DNA of 6,512 bases from the NCBI GenBank assembly GCA_031289385.1, contig JAITPP010000161.1, forward strand, positions 1 to 6,512. The letters are read 5' to 3'. Made by a program: the position numbers and the translations under genes. Of this stretch, positions 1 through 5,883 are shown piece by piece. The stretch comes from Prevotellaceae bacterium (GTDB lineage: Bacteria; Bacteroidota; Bacteroidia; Bacteroidales; UBA932). The notes beneath the pieces were generated by a model. It saw only the letters and a list, made by a program, of their open reading frames with translations. It did not search any database and was not told where the DNA came from. Every line of letters starts with the position of its first letter. The stretch's first letter is position 1.

Positions 1-9
1 ATCATTTTT

Positions 10-62
10 CCGCAGGCTACGCTCTCGCTTACCTGCGGTTATGAAAATTTCGCCTTTCAGGC
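10..62. repeat. GC-rich hairpin module in non-coding DNA
   Basis: A 7-bp perfect inverted repeat, CCGCAGG (10-16) and CCTGCGG (32-38), encloses a 15-base loop. It is followed by a small second hairpin, GCCT (52-55) and AGGC (59-62) around TTC. The block is clearly richer in G+C than the AT-rich DNA around it and has no supported reading frame. Neither arm is followed by a T-run on the strand that would terminate the leftward peptidase gene, so a classical terminator is not supported. It resembles a dispersed palindromic intergenic repeat, but only one copy is visible here, so that reading is inference. The hairpins themselves are seen directly. Confidence 0.45.
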
Positions 63-101
63 AAAACCAGCAAAAAATTTATTTTGCAAAAAATAGCACC
101 T

Positions 102-119
102 CAAAAAAAGTTTTAGCCC
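102..119. repeat. 18-bp dispersed word, copy 1
   Basis: The word CAAAAAAAGTTTTAGCCC occurs here and again, identically and in the same orientation, at 2621-2638. The flanking bases differ (CT before and AA after here; AC before and GT after there). Both copies lie in non-coding DNA close to a seven-base repeat array: this one is 53 bp before the array at 173-291. The function is unknown. The remainder of 63-172 holds nothing I can identify. Confidence 0.6.
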
Positions 120-172
120 AAATACTGTCGAAAACAATAGAAAACTGCCCGCAAAAATCAGTCGCATCAGCA

Positions 173-291
173 TAACCACTAATCACTAACCACTAATCAT
201 TAACCACTAACCACTAATCACTAATCATTAACCACTAATCATTAACCACTAATCATTAACCACTAATCACTAACCATTAATAATTAATCAT
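173..291. repeat. Heptanucleotide tandem array, 17 units of TAAYCAY
   Basis: Seventeen consecutive 7-base units follow one another with no insertion or deletion. Most are TAACCAC, TAATCAC or TAATCAT; units 15-16 (TAACCAT, TAATAAT) are more diverged and unit 17 is TAATCAT. The array ends 4 bases before the stop codon of the peptidase gene, so it lies immediately 3' of that gene. Because 7 is not a multiple of 3 and each unit carries TAA (or TAG/TAA across the junction on the other strand), the array closes all six reading frames. It is a simple-sequence repeat whose role cannot be read from the sequence; a slippage origin is inferred. Confidence 0.93.
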
Positions 292-295
292 TATT

Positions 296-2458
296 TTAAA
301 GGTTTTCAAAAATATAATTTAATTTTTTTGTATAAAGTTGTAATCGAGTAAGCCCGCCGTAGATGCTGTGATTTTTGTCGGGATAAATCATCATATCAAA
401 TTGTTTTCCTTCGCTTATTAGTTTTGCAGCCATTTCGTAAGTATTTTGAACGTGTACATTATCGTCGGCAGTGCCGTGAATCAGCAGCAGTTTTCCGCGC
501 AAGCGATTGGCATAAGTTATGGGCGAATTGTTATCGTAACCATCGGGATTTTCCTGTGGAAGTCCGTTGTAAAGTTCGGTGTAAATGCTGTCGTAAAATC
601 GCCAGTTTGTAACGGGAGCAACGGCTATGGCAAGTTTAAAAATTTCATACGCTTTCAGAATACAGTTCAGCGACATAAATCCGCCGTAACTCCAACCCCA
701 AATTCCTATGCGTTTTGAGTCGATATAAGGCAGTTTGCCGATATATTTTGCCGTTTCAATTTGGTCGATAACTTCGTATTTTCCTAATTGTCCATAAGTT
801 TGTTTGCGAAAAGCCTCGCCGCGTCCGCCTGTGCCTCTGCCATCAACGCACACCACAATGTAATTGTTGGCGGCAAGCGTTTGTTCCCAATCTATTTTAA
901 ACGAATTTTTGACTTCCTGCGAGCCGGGTCCGCTGTATTGAGTCATCACTACGGGATATTTTTTGTTTTCGTCAAAGTCTGCGGGCTTAATGATATAGCC
1001 GTTTAACGAAATTTTATCGTCGGTAGTAAATGTAAAAAACTCGCGTTTTGCAATGTTGTATTGTGTCATTCGTTGGCGCAGTTGGGCGTTGTCTTCGAGC
1101 GTGCGCAGTTGTTTGCCATCAGCCGAATGTAGCGTTACCAAAAGCGGCGTTTCGGCATTGCTGTAAAAATTGATATAATATTTAAATCCTGCGCCGAAAA
1201 CCGAAGAGTTTGTGCCGTTTTGCTGCGACAACATTTTTTTATTACTGCCATCAATATTTATGCAATACAGTTCGCGTTGCAGCGGCGACAATTCACACGA
1301 AATATAATAAACAATTCCGTTGGTTTCGTCGCATCCTATAAATTCGGTAATTTCCCAATCGCCTTTTGTTACTTGGTTTATAAGGTTTCCATCGATAGTA
1401 TAACGATAAAGATGCATATATCCGTCGCGCTCGTTCATTATCAAAAATTCGTTGCCGTTGTTTAAAAATGTAAGAAAACTGTCATCAACACGCTCGATGT
1501 AATATTCTTCGGTATCGCTGTAAATTGTTTGTGTTTCGCCTGTTTCGGCATTGGCAAGCAAAACGTCTGCGTGATTTTGTTTGCGATTAAGTCTGATAAT
1601 ACTCAGTTTGTTGTTGTTCCATTTTATTCGTGCGATGTATTGATTTGTTTCGTTGCCTATATTCATTTTTGTAGTATTTTGTGTTGAAATATCATAAACA
1701 AAAATGCTGACAACAGAATTATCTTCACCTGCTTTTGGATATTTAAAATTCTGATTTTGGGGATATAATTCTTTTGCAAAAGTGTTCATATTATATTCTT
1801 TCACTCGGCTTTCGTCGAAACGAAAATAAGCAATTTTTCGGCTGTCGGGCGACCATTCAAAGGCTTGCGTAAGTTCATATTCTTCTTCGTAAACCCAATC
1901 GGTATGCCCGTTTATGATTTCGTTATATTTTCCATCGAAAGTGATTTGCGTTTCACTTTGGGCATCCAAATTTTTGACAAAAATATTATTGTTGCGCACA
2001 AAAGCGACTTGTTTTCCGTCGGGCGAAAATTTTGCAACTTTCTGTTCGCCGTGTTGCGACAAGGTTTGGCATTGTTTTGTTGCAATATCATACACAAAAT
2101 AATCGGCGGTAAACGAGCGGCGGTAAATATATTTTGCATTTACGGCAAAAAGTATTTTGGTTTCGTCGTCGCTGAACTCGTAATTTTCGGGCATTTTTTT
2201 ATCAAAAGGCAACGAGCCGAACGCGACAATAGTTTCTACAAACTCGCCCGTAGCGTATTTATATTTTGCAAGCGAGCCGTTTTCTATTTGAGTATAATGT
2301 TCGCCATCGTTCATCGAGCGCAATCCGAAAATTGATTTTTGAGCAAAAACACGATTGAGAAAAATATCTTCGAGTGTGATATTTTTCTTAACAGGCGCAG
2401 CATTCAGCGAAAACGAAAATGCAAATAAAACCGATAATAAAACAATATATTTTTTCAT
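296..2458 (-). CDS. dpp4: Dipeptidyl peptidase IV, S9B family serine exopeptidase, exported
   Basis: The 720-residue product should remove X-Pro or X-Ala dipeptides from the N-terminus of oligopeptides in the periplasm, feeding amino-acid catabolism. Residues 1-20 form a Sec signal peptide (MKK, a hydrophobic core, then LNA before AP) with no lipobox cysteine. The N-terminal beta-propeller spans roughly 30-470 and carries the DPP IV signature DWVYEEE (187-193), whose glutamates anchor the substrate's free amino group. The C-terminal alpha/beta-hydrolase domain (about 475-720) has the full triad: Ser590 in GWSYGG, Asp665 in HGTADDNVH (aligning with human DPP4 Asp708) and His697 in KNHS. The length is normal for bacterial members, and the gene looks intact. 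The ATG start is fixed by the signal peptide and by a -7 box 16 bases upstream. No Shine-Dalgarno sequence and no terminator are visible. It is a single-gene unit; the next gene upstream is the divergently transcribed tRNA. Fine specificity among DPP IV and related prolyl tripeptidyl peptidases is inferred from motifs. Confidence 0.95.
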   Translation of the reverse strand: MKKYIVLLSVLFAFSFSLNAAPVKKNITLEDIFLNRVFAQKSIFGLRSMNDGEHYTQIENGSLAKYKYATGEFVETIVAFGSLPFDKKMPENYEFSDDETKILFAVNAKYIYRRSFTADYFVYDIATKQCQTLSQHGEQKVAKFSPDGKQVAFVRNNNIFVKNLDAQSETQITFDGKYNEIINGHTDWVYEEEYELTQAFEWSPDSRKIAYFRFDESRVKEYNMNTFAKELYPQNQNFKYPKAGEDNSVVSIFVYDISTQNTTKMNIGNETNQYIARIKWNNNKLSIIRLNRKQNHADVLLANAETGETQTIYSDTEEYYIERVDDSFLTFLNNGNEFLIMNERDGYMHLYRYTIDGNLINQVTKGDWEITEFIGCDETNGIVYYISCELSPLQRELYCINIDGSNKKMLSQQNGTNSSVFGAGFKYYINFYSNAETPLLVTLHSADGKQLRTLEDNAQLRQRMTQYNIAKREFFTFTTDDKISLNGYIIKPADFDENKKYPVVMTQYSGPGSQEVKNSFKIDWEQTLAANNYIVVCVDGRGTGGRGEAFRKQTYGQLGKYEVIDQIETAKYIGKLPYIDSKRIGIWGWSYGGFMSLNCILKAYEIFKLAIAVAPVTNWRFYDSIYTELYNGLPQENPDGYDNNSPITYANRLRGKLLLIHGTADDNVHVQNTYEMAAKLISEGKQFDMMIYPDKNHSIYGGLTRLQLYTKKLNYIFENL

Positions 2459-2474
2459 AACATTACATTTTTTG

Positions 2475-2482
2475 CAAAGATA
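2475..2482 (-). promoter_or_regulatory. -7 box of the dpp4 promoter
   Basis: Read on the minus strand this is TATCTTTG, a match to the Bacteroidota -7 consensus TAnnTTTG, lying 16 bases before the dpp4 ATG. At the usual 19-base spacing the -33 element would fall at 2502-2505, which reads TTAC rather than TTTG and lies inside the AGTCGTA repeat. The implied leader is only about ten bases. Confidence 0.7.
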
Positions 2483-2490
2483 ATAAAATT

Positions 2491-2511
2491 AGTCGTAAGT
2501 CGTAAGTTGGT
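2491..2511. repeat. Heptanucleotide repeat, AGTCGTA x2 plus a variant
   Basis: Two exact AGTCGTA units (2491-2497, 2498-2504) are followed by a diverged third, AGTTGGT. The tract covers the expected -33 position of the dpp4 promoter. On the minus strand its units (TACGACT, ACCAACT) resemble those of the array at 2591-2625 on the plus strand, so the two tracts are loosely inverted relative to each other. It is short, and its significance rests on the same period recurring elsewhere in the window. Confidence 0.65.
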
Positions 2512-2518
2512 TGCTTAA

Positions 2519-2551
2519 TTGTTGATTTGTTTTTTGTTGATTTGTTTTTTG
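2519..2551. repeat. 15-bp direct tandem repeat
   Basis: TTGTTGATTTGTTTT occurs twice back to back (2519-2533 and 2534-2548), followed by TTG of a third copy. It lies between the dpp4 promoter and the tRNA-Phe promoter region. No reading frame or hairpin is associated with it. Confidence 0.8.
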
Positions 2552-2590
2552 AAAGCGCGCAGATAAAAATCAATTATGGATTACGAAAAT

Positions 2591-2625
2591 ACTAAATACT
2601 AACGACTAAATACCAACGACCAAAA
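2591..2625. repeat. Heptanucleotide array, five units of ACTAAAT/ACTAACG type
   Basis: Units read ACTAAAT, ACTAACG, ACTAAAT, ACCAACG, ACCAAAA, alternating two variants at an exact 7-base period. The first four are clear; the fifth merges into the 18-bp dispersed word beginning at 2621. The array is about 85 bp upstream of the tRNA-Phe promoter and does not overlap it. Confidence 0.75.
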
Positions 2626-2638
2626 AAAGTTTTAGCCC
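2621..2638. repeat. 18-bp dispersed word, copy 2
   Basis: This is identical to 102-119 over all 18 bases and in the same orientation. It directly abuts and slightly overlaps the end of the heptanucleotide array. From here to the tRNA promoter (2639-2710) I see only AT-rich DNA without recognisable features. Confidence 0.6.
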
Positions 2639-2710
2639 GTTTTCTCCGTTTTTTTAATTTGACTGTATTTTTATTATTCGAAGTTACAAACGAAATATTT
2701 TAAACAAAAT

Positions 2711-2741
2711 TTTGCAGACAATAAAATTTTAACTATTTTTG
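2711..2741 (+). promoter_or_regulatory. tRNA-Phe promoter, -33/-7 type
   Basis: TTTG (2711-2714), a 19-base spacer and TATTTTTG (2734-2741) match the Bacteroidota consensus TTTG-N19-TAnnTTTG exactly at the fixed positions. The mature tRNA begins 16 bases after the -7 box, leaving a short 5' leader to be trimmed by RNase P. It is the best promoter in the window, as expected for a stable-RNA gene. Confidence 0.8.
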
Positions 2742-2757
2742 TCGCCTCAAAATTAAT

Positions 2758-2830
2758 GGTGTCATAGCTCAGTTGGTAGAGCAAAGGACTGAAAATCCTT
2801 GTGTCCCCGGTTCGATTCCTGGTGACACCA
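2758..2830 (+). tRNA. trnF: tRNA-Phe, anticodon GAA
   Basis: The 73-base tRNA folds as a standard cloverleaf. The acceptor stem is GGTGTCA/TGACACC, the D stem GCTC/GAGC, the anticodon stem AAGGA/TCCTT around the loop CTGAAAA (anticodon GAA at 2791-2793), the variable loop GTGTC, and the T loop TTCGATT. The discriminator base is A2830 and CCA is not encoded, so the CCA-adding enzyme must supply it. One oddity is that the T stem (2806-2810 with 2818-2822) has a central C2808/T2820 mismatch; all other stem pairs are Watson-Crick. It is a single-tRNA transcript with its own promoter and terminator. No duplicated 3' end or integrase is present, so it is not acting as an attachment site here. Confidence 0.97.
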
Positions 2831-2839
2831 CTTGATAAC

Positions 2840-2872
2840 AAAACAGTTGCATTAGAATGTGGCTGTTTTTTT
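2840..2872 (+). terminator. Rho-independent terminator of tRNA-Phe
   Basis: A 13-bp stem pairs 2840-2852 with 2857-2869 around the tetraloop TAGA. It includes three consecutive G-T wobble pairs in the middle and continues into a seven-T run (2866-2872). It starts 10 bases after the tRNA. The opposite strand has only a short T run after the stem, so it may also weakly stop the converging epimerase transcript, but that is inference. Confidence 0.85.
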
Positions 2873-2927
2873 GTTTCAATAAAACAAATTTATGTTAATC
2901 GTTGCTTTATAAATTTTTAATAGTAAA

Positions 2928-3887
2928 TCAATTATTCACATACCACTCATAAAATTTTCTAATGCCGTCATTTAGTTGTGTTTGCGGATTGTAGTTGAGA
3001 AGTTTTTTTGCTTTTGTAATATCGGCAAAAGTGCGAGGAGAGTCGGCTGGATGAAGTTTGTCGAATTGCGCTATTGCTTTTTTTCCAATCACATTTTCGA
3101 GCGTTGCAACCAAATCCAACAAGCCTACGGTGTGATTGTTGCCGAGATTTATGGTTTCAAACATTGTTTTGTCGTAATTTATTGCTGCTGCTATTCCGCT
3201 TAAAATATCGTCGATATATGTGTAATCGCGAAATGTGTCGCCGTTTCCGTAAAGCGTAATCGGGTTATTTTTAGTTATCAGTTCCGTAAATTTATGAATA
3301 GCCAAATCGGGACGCTGCTTTGCGCCATAAACGGTGAAAAAACGCAGCGCAATAAACCGTATATCATAAAGTTTGCTGTACGTGTAACCTAAATATTCGC
3401 CCGCAATTTTTGTTGCTGCATAAGGGCTTACAGGCATCAACGCTGATGTTTCGCGCCAAGGAACATCGGGATTAACGCCGTAAATGCTACTCGACGAGGC
3501 AAATACAAACTGTTTCACATTTTTTTGTTTTGCAAATTCAAGCAAATTCAATGTCCCCGCAACGTTTGTTTGTTCGTACAAATTCGGTTGCAATATACTT
3601 TGGCGAACTCCCGCTTTTGCCGCCAAATGAACGATAATATCATAATCATCACAAAGATTTTTGTTTAACTCGTCGGCATTTCTAATATCAATTTTCAGAA
3701 ATCGTATATTAGCGTGATTTTCAAATGCTGCAATATTTTTTTGCTTTGCCGATATGTCATAATAATCGTCGAAATTGTCGATACATGTTATTTTGTATCC
3801 TCCGTTTTTCAACAAAAATTCTACAAGCGAACTTCCTATAAAGCCCGCTGCACCTGTAATTATGATATGTTTATTAAAATAATTCAT
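2928..3887 (-). CDS. NAD-dependent sugar-nucleotide epimerase, UDP-glucuronate 4-epimerase-like
   Basis: This 319-residue cytoplasmic protein belongs to the extended short-chain dehydrogenase family. With the ATG start, residues 12-18 are GAAGFIG (Rossmann NAD loop), Asp37 follows the second strand as the NAD ribose ligand, HLAAKAGVR lies at about 87-95, ASSSSIYG at 130-137 supplies the catalytic Ser, and Tyr156/Lys160 (YAATK) complete the active site. The segments FFTVYG, RPDLAIHKF and YGNGDTFRDYTYIDD are typical of UDP-glucuronate 4-epimerases, which make UDP-galacturonate for surface polysaccharides; UDP-glucose 4-epimerase or a related dehydratase remains possible. The reading frame extends four codons upstream to a TTG at 3897-3899, but that TTG is the end of the -7 box TATCTTTG, so ATG 3887 is the real start. 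It stands alone, with no glycosyltransferase or capsule gene next to it in this window, and converges on the tRNA gene. Confidence 0.9.
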   Translation of the reverse strand: MNYFNKHIIITGAAGFIGSSLVEFLLKNGGYKITCIDNFDDYYDISAKQKNIAAFENHANIRFLKIDIRNADELNKNLCDDYDIIVHLAAKAGVRQSILQPNLYEQTNVAGTLNLLEFAKQKNVKQFVFASSSSIYGVNPDVPWRETSALMPVSPYAATKIAGEYLGYTYSKLYDIRFIALRFFTVYGAKQRPDLAIHKFTELITKNNPITLYGNGDTFRDYTYIDDILSGIAAAINYDKTMFETINLGNNHTVGLLDLVATLENVIGKKAIAQFDKLHPADSPRTFADITKAKKLLNYNPQTQLNDGIRKFYEWYVNN

Positions 3888-3896
3888 TACTCGCGA

Positions 3897-3904
3897 CAAA
3901 GATA
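3897..3904 (-). promoter_or_regulatory. -7 box of the epimerase promoter
   Basis: TATCTTTG on the minus strand ends 9 bases before the ATG at 3887, so the transcript would have only a few untranslated bases, or nearly none. The expected -33 position (about 3924-3927) reads CTTC and falls in the repeat tract. This box rules out the upstream TTG as the start. Confidence 0.68.
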
Positions 3905-3916
3905 ATTATTTATTTT

Positions 3917-3994
3917 GAATGAAGAAGTTAGAGAAATTAAAGAAGTTATCTAATAATTCTTCATTCTTAACTCTTCATTCTTCATTCTTAATTT
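3917..3994. repeat. Heptanucleotide repeats in inverted arrangement between divergent genes
   Basis: Positions 3960-3994 are five 7-base units: TTCATTC, TTAACTC, TTCATTC, TTCATTC, TTAATTT. The left half carries the reverse-complement theme: GAATGAAGAA at 3917-3926 is the exact complement of TTCTTCATTC at 3978-3987, and purine-rich GAAG/TTA-containing sequence continues to 3950. The tract can form an imperfect stem spanning both promoters, and it covers the expected -33 positions of the epimerase gene and ubiD. The symmetry is seen directly; any regulatory role is inferred. Confidence 0.8.
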
Positions 3995-4001
3995 TTTCGA
4001 C

Positions 4002-4009
4002 TAATTTTG
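4002..4009 (+). promoter_or_regulatory. -7 box of the ubiD promoter
   Basis: TAATTTTG matches TAnnTTTG and lies 17 bases before the ubiD ATG. The intervening sequence is A-rich with no Shine-Dalgarno motif, as is common for Bacteroidota leaders. The -33 position (about 3979-3982) is inside the TTCATTC repeat and reads TCTT. Confidence 0.62.
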
Positions 4010-4026
4010 CAAATAAAAATTGAATT

Positions 4027-5823
4027 ATGATTTTATCGGATTTTGTAAAATTACTTGAAAGTAAAAATGAACTCATCAGAGTTAGGCAATTTGTTGATAC
4101 TGTGTTTGAAATTGCAGAAATAACCAATCGTTTTTCGAAAACAGAAAACGGCGGTAAGGCATTATTTTTTGAAAATACAGGAACAAATTTTCCTATACTC
4201 ACAAATGCTTTCGGCTCGAATACAAGAATATGTTATGCGCTTGGCGTAAACAATTTAGACGAAATTTCAGCAGAAATAAACAAACTTTTTTCGGCGTTTA
4301 CAAGTCCAAAAACAAGTTTTTTTGATAAACTTTCGCTATTGCCCAAATTAAAACAAATTGCCGAATGGATGCCCAAACACAAATCAGGCAAAGGAAAATG
4401 TCAGGATGTGATTATGCAAAATCCCGATTTAAATCAGTTGCCCGTACTAAAATGTTATCCTTTTGATGGCGGCAAATTCATTACTCTGCCTATGGTTCAC
4501 ACCATAAATCCCGAAAATAATATACGCAATGTAGGAATGTACAGAATGCAGATTTTTGATGAAAAAACAACAGGAATGCACTGGCACAAACACAAAACAG
4601 GCGCAGCGCATTTCGAAATGTACAAAAATCAAAATCGTATAATGCCCGTTGTTGTTACGCTTGGCGGCGATACTGTTTACACTTACGCAGCCACAGCACC
4701 GCTTCCCGACGGTATCGACGAATATATTTTTGCAGGATTTTTGCGCAAAAAAAGCGTTGAACTTGTGAAATGCCTAACGCAGCCGATATACGTTCCGACG
4801 GATGTTGATTTTGTTATCGAAGGCTATGTAAATCCGCAAGAGCCGTTGTGTTTGGAAGGCGCTTTTGGCGATCACACAGGATTTTATTCTCTACAAGATT
4901 TGTTTCCGAAATTTCATGTAACCTGCATTACACATAAAAAAAACGCAATTTATCCGGCAACGCTTGTTGGTATTCCACCGCAAGAAGATGCTTATATTGC
5001 AAAGGCTACCGAACGCATTTTTCTTGAACCTGTTAGGTTGGTAATTTCGCCCGAAGTTGAAGATTTGAATATGCCTGTCGAAGGCGTTTTTCATAACATT
5101 GCGATTGTGAAAATCAATAAAAAATATGCGGGACAAGCCATAAAAACGGCAAATTCATTGTGGGGCGCAGGACAAATGATGTTCAACAAAATTATGATTA
5201 TCGTGAACGGAAATGTAGATATTCATAATTACGCCGATTTGATTGAAAAAATCAATAAAAATATTAATATCGACAGCGATATTTATTTTACAAAAGGACC
5301 TCTTGACATTCTCGACCATTCGGCTCAATCGCTGGGTTTTGGCGGAAAAATATGTATTGATGCAACCGAAAAAGCTGCGGAAGAAAAAATTTCACAAAAT
5401 AATTATGAAAACAAAAAATTATACTCTTTTGTAAACAAAAATAAATTCGATAAAAATAATATTGATGCGAAAATTACAATAGTTTTTGATGATTTTGTTG
5501 ATGTGAAAAACATTTCGCAAGCCGTGTGGTTGCTTGGAAATAATATTGATGCCGTCCGCGATTGCAAAATAATCGACGGCAATCTTATTGTTGATGCCTG
5601 CATGAAACATAAAAATCATAAATCAATATTTGCCGAATCGGAGTTTAATTTTACGCGCCGATGTCCGAATATAGCATGCTCATCTGACGAAACTATTAAA
5701 ATTATTGATTCGAAATGGAAAAATTTAAATATCGGAAAATTTATACCTTCACCGTCCGAAAATATTAAAAATCTTGTGCTTTCCGAAGGCGCAGAATTTA
5801 TAAATGAAAAAAACATGGAATAA
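4027..5823 (+). CDS. ubiD: UbiD-family prenylated-FMN-dependent decarboxylase
   Basis: The 598-residue cytoplasmic enzyme should carry out non-oxidative decarboxylation of an aromatic or unsaturated acid using prenylated FMN made by a UbiX partner, which is not in this window. The N-terminal domain includes GGKALFFEN (42-50). The cofactor and metal site is seen as RNVGMYR (167-173, with Asn168 and Arg173), His189 in the HWHKHK segment, and Glu232 in DEYIFAGFLR. The catalytic pair is Glu277 and Asp282 in LEGAFGDHTG. The C-terminal domain includes ITIVFDDFVDV and WLLGNN (about 483-506), and a tail with SSDETIKIIDSKW and IPSPSENI. It is about 100 residues longer than E. coli UbiD (497), matching the long form often annotated as a menaquinone-biosynthesis decarboxylase in this phylum. 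That substrate is not shown by the sequence; a phenolic-acid decarboxylase is the alternative. The residues around 450-480 are Asn/Lys-rich and probably a surface loop. All key residues are present and the gene is intact. No clear terminator follows. Confidence 0.92.
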   Translation: MILSDFVKLLESKNELIRVRQFVDTVFEIAEITNRFSKTENGGKALFFENTGTNFPILTNAFGSNTRICYALGVNNLDEISAEINKLFSAFTSPKTSFFDKLSLLPKLKQIAEWMPKHKSGKGKCQDVIMQNPDLNQLPVLKCYPFDGGKFITLPMVHTINPENNIRNVGMYRMQIFDEKTTGMHWHKHKTGAAHFEMYKNQNRIMPVVVTLGGDTVYTYAATAPLPDGIDEYIFAGFLRKKSVELVKCLTQPIYVPTDVDFVIEGYVNPQEPLCLEGAFGDHTGFYSLQDLFPKFHVTCITHKKNAIYPATLVGIPPQEDAYIAKATERIFLEPVRLVISPEVEDLNMPVEGVFHNIAIVKINKKYAGQAIKTANSLWGAGQMMFNKIMIIVNGNVDIHNYADLIEKINKNINIDSDIYFTKGPLDILDHSAQSLGFGGKICIDATEKAAEEKISQNNYENKKLYSFVNKNKFDKNNIDAKITIVFDDFVDVKNISQAVWLLGNNIDAVRDCKIIDGNLIVDACMKHKNHKSIFAESEFNFTRRCPNIACSSDETIKIIDSKWKNLNIGKFIPSPSENIKNLVLSEGAEFINEKNME

Positions 5824-5835
5824 AAACAAATAATA

Positions 5836-5867
5836 TTGTGAATTAATAGTTCAATTTTATATCTTTG
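5836..5867 (+). promoter_or_regulatory. Promoter of the LysE-family gene, -33/-7 type
   Basis: TTG (5836-5838, in ATTGTG), a 21-base spacer and TATCTTTG (5860-5867) match the Bacteroidota pattern. The box is 16 bases before the ATG at 5884. It gives the exporter gene its own start of transcription despite lying only 60 bases after ubiD. No repeat array overlaps it. Confidence 0.7.
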
Positions 5868-5883
5868 TATTCAGATTTGAGCA

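Noticed and set aside
10..62. Rho-independent terminator for dpp4
   Set aside because: The hairpins are over 230 bp beyond the stop codon and no T-run follows them on the minus strand; reading leftward, the stem runs into AAAAA.
173..291. CRISPR array
   Set aside because: The units are 7 bases long and contiguous with no unique spacers, so this is a simple tandem repeat.
1865..2335. 156-codon open frame on the plus strand opposite dpp4
   Set aside because: It lies wholly within the strongly supported dpp4 gene on the other strand, has no promoter-like box or family motif, and its Phe/Ile/Arg-rich composition is that of an antisense shadow.
2811..2830. tRNA-Phe 3' end as an attachment site for an integrated element
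   Set aside because: No second copy of the tRNA 3' end, no integrase and no foreign-looking genes are present; a terminator follows directly.
3897..3899. TTG as the epimerase start codon
   Set aside because: It overlaps the -7 promoter box, so it would not be within the transcript; the ATG at 3885-3887 fits the family's N-terminus.
5824..5883. Operon linkage of ubiD and the LysE-family gene
   Set aside because: A good -33/-7 promoter fills this gap, so the second gene need not depend on ubiD transcription; readthrough is possible since no terminator is visible, but it cannot be shown.
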